DNA from: Spodoptera frugiperda
Lineage: Eukaryota; Arthropoda; Insecta; Lepidoptera; Noctuidae
Direction: 5' to 3'
NCBI RefSeq assembly: GCF_023101765.2
Contig: NC_064224.1
Span: forward strand, 9,194,103 to 9,258,102
Length of the DNA stretch: 64,000 nt
Shown here piece after piece: positions 54,211 through 64,000 of this stretch (its first letter is position 1; each line of letters begins with the position of its first letter). The notes under the pieces were generated by a model. It worked only from the letters and a program-made list of their open reading frames with translations, made no database searches and was not told where the DNA came from. A program made the position numbers and the translations under genes.

Positions 54211-55069
54211 GTACACCTCCGTGTTCTTCAGCATATACTTATTAATGACAGCAACAGCTCGGACAAGATCGCTACCAGAGATCGCATGCAACCGACTCAA
54301 AATAGGAGACAACTGGTATGACAGGGACACTCTCTGGGCCAACATCGGAAGACCATACAACCTGAACGTCCACAGAGGCTCCAACTCCTTATTCTTCAGC
54401 TACTCTCTACCAGAAACCTATGCTGATGTCGACTTCCAACTCGCGTACTTTAATATTGACACAAGAGAGTACCAGACCATCGCAGGCATCAGAGGCGGCT
54501 GCTCCGTCGCCATAGATCAAATGAACGACGAAGTATACCTCGGGGGAAGCGATGGCATCTACAAATACAACATGCTCACCAAACTAGCAGATTTCTACAA
54601 AGAAAAAGGCAAAAACATATGGTCTTTGTTCTATAAAAAGAATCTATTCTACATCAGCTATCCAGACCAGAAACTCCACATAGAATACGATGGAAAATTT
54701 GCAACAGTAAAAGAGTTTGAGAATTTCGAAATTGATTATTTCCACGTAAGCAGTCTTAACGTAATATATTTTGCTAACAAAACTGGTTTATATAAGTATG
54801 ATAATGAGAAAATGGAGGCTCAAGTTGTAAATGAATTAATAACTGTTCGACAAATAGTTGAGGACAATGAAGGAGATACGTATATCGTGAGTAACTTTGG
54901 TATATTTGCTGATGGTAAATATGATGGGCTCAAAAAGATTTTGGACATGAAGAATATATACGGTCTAGCATTCGATAAAGATAATAATTTCATTTACTCA
55001 GATGAAAAGAATATTATTAAGCTTGTATATAGTTTAGTTGGTTGTGATAAGAAACCTGTACATTGGTAA
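54211..55069 (+). CDS. ommochrome-binding protein-like 2, main coding exon
   Basis: Acceptor CAAAATTACAG ends at 54210; TAA is at 55067-55069. With the 26-nt exon the protein has 294 residues. After the signal peptide (cleavage likely after TATA or a few residues on) come IACNRLKIGDNWYDRDTLWA and IGRPYNLNVHRGSNSLFFSY. GGSDGIYKYNMLTKLADFY, GKNIWSLFYKKNLFYISYP, VIYFANKTGLYKYD and TVRQIVEDNEGDTYIV follow. About half of the residues in these blocks match gene 1, so the two are clear paralogues in tandem. The exon is continuous across the place where gene 1 has its 1.3-kb intron. The role is presumably pigment binding in haemolymph or pigmented tissue, as known for the moth protein; the ligand has not been shown here. 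Confidence 0.8.
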
Positions 55070-55073
55070 TAAA
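55068..55073 (+). promoter_or_regulatory. polyadenylation signal overlapping the stop codon of gene 2
   Basis: AATAAA begins on the second base of the TAA stop, implying a very short 3' UTR if used. Confidence 0.5.
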
Positions 55074-55189
55074 CTTATGATTAGGTTCGTTATAAATGAT
55101 GTTTCATTTCTTTAAATTAGGATGGAAATACATTTTATTATTGGTCTTCAAGTGTACCAATGAAGTATGGTAATGAAAATAGATAAGGA

Positions 55190-55330
55190 GTGTGGGAGCA
55201 CCATGCTTCGACTGATACCACGGTCACAGAAAACTAACGAAACAACACTTGTGTTGGGAGAATTACCCTTTTTAATCTTTACAATCTTCGATTTTTCAAC
55301 CATCCTTAAATTTCTTAATTCCTAAATTTC
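55190..55330 (+). repeat. interspersed repeat S3, decayed
   Basis: It has GTGGGAGCACCATGCTTCGA, ACTGATACCACGGTCACAGA and TAAATTTCTTAATTCCTAAA. Confidence 0.55.
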
Positions 55331-55430
55331 ATCAAAATCCATTCAGTACTTTTAACGTGATTGGCGGACAAACATCCAAACAAACTTTCACATATGTACA
55401 TATATACTAGTAGTATTATAAGTGTGTTGT
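55325..55430 (+). repeat. interspersed repeat F copy
   Basis: It has AAATTTCATCAAAATCCATT, CAGTACTTTTAACGTGATTG and an ACAAACTTTCACATATG end. Confidence 0.5.
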
Positions 55431-57699
55431 TCAGCTTGAAATTCCTTTTACAATGGCGGTTTACTTTTATTTAATGTCAGAAATCCGTTCATATTTTATT
55501 CACTGCAATGAGAGACTTAATTAGTTTATCATAATTAAACATGCTTATGGCTGCCTTCAACTTTATATACATAAAAGGATTAAATGAGATTTACTATATT
55601 TAATGCTGACTTTTAAAACTTGAAACTGCTTATTGGTGGAGTGGACGTGGAAAAGAAGTTGTAGTATCTATTTTAAAGTCAAGCAAAGCAGTAGTAAGAT
55701 ATTAGTAGAATCATTTGTGATAAGGTAGAAATGTCTGATAAATCCGAATATTTTAAGCTGTGATTTTCAACTTACTTGATAATCATGGAGATTACAACAA
55801 GCCATCTCCAGGCAGAACCACTCTTTGATAAACTGAGATTTTTAACCAATTTACTAAGGAGATTATGGCAAACCCTCTTAAGTAAAGGAAACTCATACTC
55901 CAGAGGCACATAGTGGTGCATTATAACACGTTCCTAGACAAAAATAAAACAACAAAAAAACAACATCATACCAATTTCCGTAATTAATCAAATAACAGTA
56001 TAAATAAATACGTAATAAATACTATGCATAACGAAACTTAATCATCAACATGATTTTAATCCGACCCGGACAGTTTCGGGTCGCTACCGAAAACAGGCGA
56101 TATTTTAAAATTTAAATCCGATACGACATGGCCCAAATAATTGAAAGTATTGATACATGTATAACGTTTATATTTTTCATCATTTTGTACATGTCTTGTG
56201 TCATGTTTGGCGATTAATTTAACAATTTATTGTATTTAATTTTATTTTATTGAAATTAAATGCGATTGGATGTTGAAACACATACAACAGACGGGCCTGT
56301 AGGATTATTTAAGAAAGAATTACTAAAAATCCGGATCGGTTAAAGTATTATCAGGGATTTCGTTGTTTCAAAAATTTCAAAATATTTCGTAACTGCCAAT
56401 CCTGACTAATTATAAAAGGATTTAAACATAAATAGCTAAATTATAGGCATGACTTTTTAAATAGTCAAGTTACATGGATAAACAGATTATCTCTTTAGGT
56501 AGTAAAATACGTCTCGTGGTGTGATATGTTTATTTTATCACCTGAAGTATAATATTGTATTAGCATAATATTACTTTATTTAATTCTTTTTCTTTCATAT
56601 TATTATATATTATACAGATAGGATTAGATGACATACACACGGTAAAAATAAAATAAAACAATTTCAATGAGGAACGGATAAAAGGATTTAGTGAAAGGTT
56701 TAAAATAATATTTACATTATATAAATTTTCTCAGAAAAAGAAAACAATATGCATTCACACAAACCATTGACAGTAAACCGAGCGTCGAACAGCGTCGGCA
56801 AGTGTCAAGAAAAATCCTTACGAAACTTGAAAGCAAATAAACATGGCCGTCATTGTCACTTTTCTAATGATCAAATTTTAAAAAGGTAAAAAAAATATTT
56901 GTTTTTTGACACCAAGGAGGATTCTAAAGAGGGAGATTCTTATATATCAATTTACCAAAAATTTAATCTTTCTACCCCTTTATAACCACATTTTTAGTAT
57001 TCCTTCACTCATTTGTTATTTAAGTCCTAAATGTTGTTAGTATACCTCCTATAATACTTATTTCAAAACGAAAGGAAATTCAGTTAAAAACGGGTATGCT
57101 ACATGTGACACCTCCCTTGATTATTTTTTTATACGTTGGTATTAACAATTTACTTGAACGTAAAATTCTTTGCAATAGGTATTTAAAAAAAATGCAGAAT
57201 GTCCGAAAGATTGGTTTAAAAATGGATTCACTGTGGGCGAAAATATTGGACAAAAAAAGGCCACACTCGCGGCTATTGCTAGGCTATGAATATCATACAG
57301 ATTGATACCGTTTTTTTGCAAGTCACCGAATACATTCGTGAATTCAAAAGAGATTTTTTTCCGAAAAATTCGGAAGATTTTTCCACTATGCATACAGGAA
57401 ACTTTGTATTGGTTCCCCGAAATAGTGTTACTGGACACATTTAGGATTCTTTTTTTGACGTAGAGAAAACTGGAATATGAATAAATCTACTATCGATGTA
57501 TCACTGGTTTTTCAGAGGGAAGAATTCTTTATGTGGTCCACGAGATATTATTCCGAGTCTGGAGTGGGTTAGGTAAGACATTATTTTTTGTAGACTTATA
57601 TTAAAAAAAATATTTAAGAAAAATGTTATTAATAAATCGATTTAAAAACTTATTAATCTCAAGATTATCTTATACTCTTATATATTTACTATATATTTT
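55431..57699. other. non-coding stretch, nothing recognised
   Basis: About 2.3 kb of AT-rich DNA. The minus strand at 57142-57438 is open for 98 codons but is AT-driven and unlike any family I know. Confidence 0.4.
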
Positions 57700-57862
57700 T
57701 ATATTTAATATATAAAGCTGATGAGTTTGTTTGTTTGAACGCGCTTATCTCCAGAACTACTGGACCGATTAGAAAAAAGATTGTTGTGTTGGATAGTCCA
57801 TTTAACGAAGAAGGTTATAGGCTATAAAACATCACGGTGAAACCGCGTGGAAGTACATAGTT
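57700..57862 (+). mobile_element. Helitron-like element (family H), internally deleted
   Basis: TATAAAGCTGATGAGTTTGT, GAACGCGCTTATCTCCAGAA, GGCTATAAAACATCACGGTG joined directly to AAACCGCGTGGAAGTACATA. Confidence 0.6.
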
Positions 57863-58972
57863 ACAAATATATACGTAGTTGACAATGAATTCAGCCACTA
57901 ATAAAAATTTTATAAAAATCAGCAGTTTGTTAAAAAAATATATTCATTTCTCTGAGAATTAACAAGCAGTATGTCATGTCATGCAAATTGAATAAAATAA
58001 TGAACGAATGTACAATAGCATGTATCGAATGTATTTACAGAAAGAACCAATTAGTGTACGGGATGTTACAATCAATGTAATTCTTCATTTTAATGGACAA
58101 TACGGACAATTATGGACATATTGTTACAAAATAAATGCTCATTGATAACTCTTTTATTATTTATTTAACAGTTTGCAATTAGTGAAATTAATAACTTTAT
58201 AACTTTTATGGGTTTAATACCTAGTTGTTATTGGTTGTTTCAGTGGATTAAAAATTTGTTGGCAACTTTTGGTCTAGGTTTTTCGTTTTGAAGTTCTTAG
58301 TTCTAGCAATATTGAATCATTTGGAGTCAGCCATAGGAGTCATAGAAAAATAGAAATAAGTACAATTGTTTGATTGATAAAGACTAGTTCTATAGAAATT
58401 TGATAAAGACTGCTTCCATAGTAATATATAAACATGAAATATTCTTGTACAAATCTGTCGATCGTACCGATATTATTAGAGGTTATTATAGAGATATTAT
58501 TCAATTCCGCCAAGAGTTAATATGAGCCTTTCTTTCAGTCATTACTGCACCTGTACTTTAAAAGAGAAGTATGTATAATAAAATTAATTTACAACAAGTA
58601 AATTAATACAATGACATATTAATGAGATTTAACGTATGAAAGGACTGCAATCATGCAGAGAACTATACTCCATTATGATTATATATACAGATATGTGGAC
58701 AGACATACATACATACATATATATATGTCAGACTGACGCAGTAGGCACTGCGTACTGGACAAATTAAATTAAACAATTGGGCGCTTTGCATAGTTGTACA
58801 GGCGGTCACAAAATTCAGATTAGGTGGTTTAAAATAGGAAACCTATTTTTTTAAAAACTACATGATACATATACCTATGTATTATTAAATTTGATAAACG
58901 ATACTGCGATTTCACTGCTCAAGATTACATGCTGGCTTCTGGCGTAATTTGACATTAATCGATTTTTTTGTT
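57863..58972. other. non-coding stretch, nothing recognised
   Basis: AT-rich. A short ACAT/ATAT run lies near 58706-58725. Confidence 0.4.
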
Positions 58973-58975
58973 AAA

Positions 58976-59165
58976 CGTGGGGCAACGTTTTAAATATTTT
59001 TTCCTGTATCCTGGGTGCGTTCACACACATACAATTTCACATACACATGCCACATAGATCCGAAACAACAATTTGGGTATCACACAAAGAGTTACTCCGT
59101 GCGCGAATAAAACCCGCTACACTTTACGCGGCAGTTAGTTTCCCAACAGGCCAACCGTGTAGTCA
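58976..59165 (-). mobile_element. tRNA-derived SINE, family S1, decayed
   Basis: The minus strand starts CTACACGGTTGGCCTGTTGG and has a degraded B box GCGGGTTTTATTCGCGC and the ATCTATGTGGCATGTGTATG body. Confidence 0.7.
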
Positions 59166-59664
59166 AGTAAGTTTTCTCAAGATTTAGTTTGTAGTTACAG
59201 CGTTATTAATAATGAAATTCATAAATCTTCTTCATCATCACTAAGAATCAATTCACAGCTGAACAATGGTTCAAAAAAGTAATATTTTACTCAAAAACCC
59301 ACGTTACACACTTTTGTCGACCACTGTATAGTGTTACGAACATTTTGTCCTCGTTTTTTTCATTTTAGTACCACTGTGTGGGCTTTTTCGCGTCAAAGCA
59401 TGAAGTGTATTTTGGGGCTTACAGAATAGAGTTTGCCATGTAGTGCTAACTGAATGCAAATCCAAATTTTATGTAAAAAAAGAAGAAATTTTCTGTGTGT
59501 AAAAATGTGGAGGAGGAGTTTTTTGTTTGAAATTAGGTATGTAACATGATATTTACTGAAAATTACTTTAGGGATTATGTTTATTTGTTTCTTTTCAAAT
59601 TGTTGCTTCTCTCTAGGATATTTTTTTGTGTCGTGTGTGGGTTAACAAACAGAATTTCTACATA
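59166..59664. other. non-coding stretch, nothing recognised
   Basis: No gene or known repeat; a possible S1 tail trace (TATTTTTTTGTGTCGTGTGT) near 59620. Confidence 0.35.
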
Positions 59665-59992
59665 TTTTTTATAGTATAAGCCGGTAAACGAGCAAACAGA
59701 TCACCTAATGGTTAGCAATCGTCGCCGCCCAAGGACACCCGAAACACCAGAGGCGTTACAAGTGCGTAGCTGGCCTATTAGGGGTTAGGAATGCCGAATG
59801 TGCGTTGCCGGCGTTTTGGGGGTTAGAAATTTAAGGGTTGTTGGGGAATCAGGGATTGGGAAGATTGGGAAGCGGGGTAATTGGACCTCCGATAACCTCA
59901 CTCACACAACGCAAGCGTTATTTTACTTTAGTTTTTTTGTAAGGCCGTAGTGGTACCGACCGAGGCCCATTCGGGTCGATGCATGGCTATCC
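59665..59992 (-). repeat. interspersed repeat S3, near-complete, minus-oriented
   Basis: The minus strand runs ATAGCCATGCATCGACCCGA, GAGGTTATCGGAGGTCCAAT, CCAAACGCCGGCAACGCA, CGCCTCTGGTGTTTCGGGTG, CTAACCATTAGGTGATCTGT. Confidence 0.8.
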
Positions 59993-60836
59993 TGCATTAA
60001 TATTATATTTGAATCCGTATAATATCTTCAAACGACGTCTTTTCCTCCAAAATCTAAGTACAGATGTTCAACCAATAAGTCCAGCAAAAAGGTATCAATT
60101 TCTTATAACGAAATAACAAAAAAGAAACATTAAGAGATTCAATTCCAAAGATAAACACACAAGAACCTAATAAAAGCGTGTTCAAAAAAAAAACTAATTT
60201 CAAAAAACAATCTGCTATTAACAAAAAGAAACACCCTCTAATTTCCTTTAGCAGAAATCACGGTCGCCATCTTGTTCAACCATTTTGTTCTGGAACGTTC
60301 GCTAAATGCCGCACTGGTATTAACTGGATGGAACTGGTTTGCTACGGTTTTTAGTTCCACCTTCCTACTTAGGTACCAGCTGGTTGAGCTCATTTTCTTT
60401 TATGAAGTTCAAGTTAGCTATAAAGTTTATGTTACTGATATAATTTTGGCTAGTATACTGTTTGTGGGGGGCAGATTTATTAGGGGGATTTTGGGTAATT
60501 GAATCTTGTATGTGTGGTTGCAGTAACTTCTTGGTTAATAAGGGTGAGATTAACCTTTACTTTATGATGTCGTGTCAAACTAGTAAAAGTGCAGTTTGAC
60601 ATAAAAAGATGCTTTAGTGTCCACAAAGATACTCTAGTATCTTTTTACTTAGAAACTATTCAGAGTTTAGTAGTGACGGGTGTTTTCATGGTTGTATCTA
60701 CTGTAGATCCTGGCTTACAGGGGTTGCGGCGGTATGGGAAGTTGTGGCGAGCTTGTCCCATAAAAAAATAGTGATACCACAACATGATATGGATGTAAAA
60801 AAAACTAGTTTTCTCCTCTATCAGGCAAACGTAAAT
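59993..60836. other. non-coding stretch with weak open frames
   Basis: The plus-strand frame from 60272 (76 codons) is hydrophobic but AT-driven, with no family match and no supporting splice signals. An S3-like end trace (GGCGGTATGGGAAGTTGTGG) is near 60728. Confidence 0.35.
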
Positions 60837-60883
60837 GATATTTATTTTGCAAATAGGTTACAATGTAACTCTTTTACACGTCA
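60837..60883 (+). repeat. LINE-like 3' fragment shared with 39840-39890
   Basis: GATATTTATTTTGCAAATAG, then GTTACAATGTAACTCTTTTA, the plus-oriented counterpart of the minus element at 39275-39900. Confidence 0.6.
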
Positions 60884-61354
60884 ATCTTTCAAATAACTAG
60901 ATGAGGCCGGCATTTCCTATCGAACTACTCAGAGAAGAAATGCCGAAACAAACTCAGAGGGAACACACAAAACGACGATTTTAGGTTTAAAAGGTATTTT
61001 TTTTAAACACAATATCTATTATAAAATTATTTTCACAGACGCCTGTACCGCAAATACTTTAGGAAAAGTAACTTATCGTGCATTTTACAGCAAATGATGT
61101 AACGCTACGTCGCCCGTACCTGAAACAATAAAATAAATATTATGAATCACTCGTGATAACGGAATGGGGGCCATTTTATGTGTCTAGCCGTAAAACTTTG
61201 GCAGAATACCACGCTTTTGATTTATATAGAGATGGATGGAAATCTTTATGGAAACTAGAGTTGTTACATGGAGTTGTTTTTAGAGGAAATATACAAATAC
61301 AATAATAGAATTTGAGCAGAAATATTGTGTAGTGTAGGGTGTGAAAACTGTGCG
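60884..61354. other. non-coding stretch with a small inverted repeat
   Basis: GGCATTTC near 60908 and GAAATGCC near 60937 are inverse and flank TATCGAACTACTCAGAGAA, a motif I associate with common moth repeats. No gene. Confidence 0.4.
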
Positions 61355-61555
61355 GGTCTGTGGAGCTAGGGTAGCTCGCCGTCCGATCAGAACCAGACTC
61401 GTGTGTACGACGCGTCGCGTTCCGCGCGTGCCTCTAAGAACCATCAGACTACCATAGATTGGGCCCAGTAGGGCTGATGCTTGATCCGCAGCTGCGGACT
61501 ACCTGGTTTATCGGAGCTCCGGCTCGAAAAGCAGGAATAGGAATGGGGTGATATT
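61355..61555 (+). mobile_element. R1-like LINE 3' UTR copy
   Basis: It has GGGTAGCTCGCCGTCCGATC, AGAACCAGACTCGTGTGTAC, GGGCCCAGTAGGGCTGATGC and GAGCTCCGGCTCGAAAAGC. It extends further 5' than most tail copies and so ties them to 46278-46566. The far 3' end is missing. Confidence 0.8.
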
Positions 61556-61756
61556 TAAAATCGATATTTCTTCGAAAGTATTTGTTTCAGTAAGAAAATT
61601 AAAAATACGTGTTTAATGTTTTAAATTAATCTACAAGACGCGCGGATGTTAAACGAATAAAAATTAGTCTAGTCATCTGCCCTATTATTGCACATGCATT
61701 AAACATGCATTAAAATAAAAATACCAGTAGATTAATAAAAACTTAACACTATTAGG

Positions 61757-61947
61757 TACTGCACGGTTGGCGCGGTGGCTGGGCAACCGGCTGCTGCGTA
61801 ACGTGTAGCGGGTTCGATTCCCGCACGGAGCAACTCTTTGTGTGATCCACAAATTGTTGTTTCAGGTCTGGGTGTCATGTGTATGAGAACTTGTATGTTT
61901 GTAAACGTACACACGACGCAGGAGAAAATCCTAATGTGGGACATGGT
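61757..61947 (+). mobile_element. tRNA-derived SINE, family S1, best copy
   Basis: Head CTGCACGGTTGGCGCGGTGG, TGGGCAACCGGCTGCTGCG, AACGTGTAGCGGGTTCGATT (B box), CCCGCACGGAGCAACTCTTT, GTGATCCACAAATTGTTG, GTCTGGGTGTCATGTGTATG and GGAGAAAATCCTAATGTGGG. It serves as the reference copy here. Confidence 0.85.
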
Positions 61948-63399
61948 TATTTTTTTAATCTATTAACAAAACTGACTCAATCACAAACACTGAACACCAC
62001 TTTACTCAACATAGAAAAGCGAAAAGCAATTCAATTCCTCTACAAACGGGATCGATTACAAATATGCCTGTGTTTAAGCGAAAACTGCCTAAACATTGAG
62101 CAATATTGTGTAACTTTCAGTAGATTTATGAGTTTAGTTGTTCCCTACAATGTAACTAGGGTTCCGTTACAAAATAAAGTAGTACATTGTTTTAGTTTCA
62201 GCTGTACATTGTACAATCATATTGTTATTACGAGTAGTTATTAGTGTTGGTGAGTGTCGTGTGTATGTGTGTGTGTGTGTGAGCGTTTAAATGTATTTAG
62301 TTTTTGGTTTTAGTGATTATTTGTTAGTCAAAGTACATTGATTACCATTGTGATATTATTAAGTTGTTGACTGACAAGCAATAGGTGCTGGGTTCGATTC
62401 CAGTTGGTTTAGTGGACAAGAAGAAAGGCATGATGTAACTTATTCATGATAATGTGTAGTGTAAAATAATTCTAGATTTAATCCTGAAACATTTTTAGCG
62501 AATTTTTGAATTCCGATGTCATTACGTTGTTTGGCAATGACTTTTCACGTGAAATTTCTCATCACTAGTAAATTCTCTACTGTGCATATTACCATATTCA
62601 GATCCGAAAACAACAATGAATAGAAAAATAATATTGTTCTACGCGAATCAGATAATTTTGTAGCACCCATTTTCTAATGAGGTACACAATTTCCTTAAAC
62701 CCTGTAAAACAACATTTGCAACAACAACAACAAGCATTCAAATACCTTTTTTTAACAAAACCTTCATGGTTCATTCAAGAAATAATTACTCGACTTATAT
62801 AATTAAAGCCGTTACAAAACCAAGTGCTAATGTCTAATTAAAATAATAATTATTAAGATTATGCTAATACCAACTCTCTGTAGCTTTCATTAAGTTTCAA
62901 AATAGGTAATTCTTGTCCTGGCCTTGAGAGCTTGGGCAGCTTGCCTTGCCTTAGTGTAATGGTGCTATAACAAGTAAATAGCAAGGAATAATAGGCTTTG
63001 TTTCAAGGGTACTAGGTCGTTTTTCATTTTATTAAAATATTTTGTTAAGAAATTCTACAGTTTTTTTAGAATTTTCGAAAAATGTTTTTTTTTTTTGCTA
63101 AAAACTTGACGCTTGACAACCTGGGGGTTTACTCTAGAATCCAATTCCGATTGATCGACATTGATATTGGAACATTTCTTACTCTTGAGTGACAACACTA
63201 GCGCCTATTGCATCCGTATTGCGTGGATATATCAACGAAATCGTATTAAGTTTGGCTTTATAATCCGTACTCTGAATGCTATTTTAACAGCTACGATTGA
63301 GGTTGTATTGAATAATTATTGAAATTATATTAAATTGAAAAGCAATGTTGCAATGGTTTGGACATGTATTGTAGAAAGGATGCATGAAAGTAGATTTAC
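61948..63399. other. non-coding stretch, nothing recognised
   Basis: The frame from 61879 is mostly SINE plus AT-rich sequence. A (TG)n run is at 62259-62282, and an isolated tRNA-like GGGTTCGATTCCAG at 62391. No gene. Confidence 0.4.
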
Positions 63400-63404
63400 G
63401 AAGG

Positions 63405-63625
63405 AAATATACGTCGGTAGAGGGCGCCCTAGACGGACATAAAGCGACTAGATTGGAGATATATTGAAGAAGGGCTAAATAAAACGCTTAACCGACGAGC
63501 ATGCTTGAAAAGACTGATGATTGTTGATGAATCGAAAGAGGTATGTAAGAATGTAACAATGGGCGTACCATAATCTATGCCTACTCCTATGGGAGACAGG
63601 CGTAAGGTTATGTATGTAGGAGGTT
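63405..63625 (+). mobile_element. LINE-2 3' remnant, interrupted by an R1 fragment
   Basis: VGRGRPRRT (near 63414) and RRACLKRLMIVDESKEVCK (from 63493) are C-terminal pieces in different frames, so it is decayed. The tail TAAGGTTATGTATGTA is cut at about 63618 and its near copy reappears at 63839. Confidence 0.65.
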
Positions 63626-63841
63626 CGTTCCCTCACGCGCCCCGCTTCCTCCTTAGCTAGTATGACTGCTTCGAAGAAGGAGGAGACGATTCCAGTTCTC
63701 CTCGCTCCGCACCAGGGCTTGTACCAACGAGAGGTCGCCGTCGCCGACCACATCCCTGAGGACAAGGCGGTGCTCAGCTCATGCAGGACACAGCGCTACC
63801 GTATGCTCCACCGTGTCTTCCGTTCGGTCTTCGCAGTGAAG
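63623..63841 (-). pseudogene. internal fragment of R1-clade RT C-terminus, minus-oriented
   Basis: The minus strand matches 45977-46205 of the R1 element: GAAGACACGGTGGAGCATAC, TCAGGGATGTGGTCGGCGAC and a coding end SFFEAVILAKEEAGRVRERT. It lacks the 3' UTR and poly(A). Near-identical direct repeats (AAGGTTATGTATGTA at 63604-63618 and AAGGTTGTGTATGTA at 63839-63853) flank it. Confidence 0.8.
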
Positions 63842-64000
63842 GTTGTGTATGTATGTGTGTAAATATAGGTACATATACTCTACTTACGAAATAATATAAA
63901 AACCACACCATTGGCGTCCCACAATTAAAAGAAGAAAAAAAATACCAAATTTTTTTTTTTACCAAAAACACTTTCAGCGTGCCCCGCTTTCCTTGAAAAT

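Noticed and set aside
60272..60502. Small membrane protein gene
   Set aside because: Hydrophobic because of T-rich codons; no family resemblance, no splice or promoter support.
1..64000. CRISPR arrays, operons or phage genes
   Set aside because: No regularly spaced short repeats with unique spacers and no bacterial gene organisation; the window is eukaryotic.

Overview
The window looks like nuclear DNA from a ditrysian moth or butterfly (Lepidoptera). It is AT-rich and repeat-dense, its genes are split by introns, and it carries ommochrome-binding-protein-like genes, a family I know from moth haemolymph. It also holds many copies of tRNA-derived SINEs, foldback MITEs, Helitron-like pieces and R1-clade non-LTR retrotransposon parts typical of lepidopteran genomes. 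The species cannot be fixed from the sequence alone. Very little of the 64 kb is host protein-coding.

Region 1 (1 to about 11.1 kb) has no host gene that I can support. It is repeats up to about 6.3 kb, then a very AT-rich, repeat-poor tract (6.34-11.1 kb). Part of that tract may be the long 3' UTR of the next gene. Region 2 (11.1-15.7 kb, minus strand) holds the last four coding exons of an aminergic G-protein-coupled receptor, best read as an alpha2-adrenergic-like octopamine receptor. Two of these exons (14634-14731 and 12854-12992) are short pieces of intracellular loop 3. I found them by splice sites and phase; all four exons join in frame and give 321 residues from TM5 to the stop codon. 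Exons for TM1-TM4 were not found.

Region 3 (16-44 kb) is intron or intergenic DNA filled with repeats. Region 4 (44.15-46.61 kb) is a 5'-truncated R1-clade retrotransposon. It has an intact RT core, one frameshift, a C-terminal zinc-knuckle motif, a 32-nt poly(A) tail and a 15-bp target-site duplication.

Region 5 (50.2-55.1 kb, plus strand) holds two tandem ommochrome-binding-protein-like genes. The first has two coding exons (306 aa). The second has a 26-nt first coding exon and one large exon (294 aa). Both appear to encode secreted proteins, and their intron positions differ. Region 6 (55-64 kb) is again repeats. It ends in an R1 fragment inserted into a second LINE remnant.

If the missing 5' half of the receptor lies beyond 64 kb, the two ommochrome-binding genes sit inside its intron on the opposite strand; this is inference. 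I saw no CRISPR array, operon, rRNA gene or convincing true tRNA gene. The tRNA-like stretches are SINE heads.
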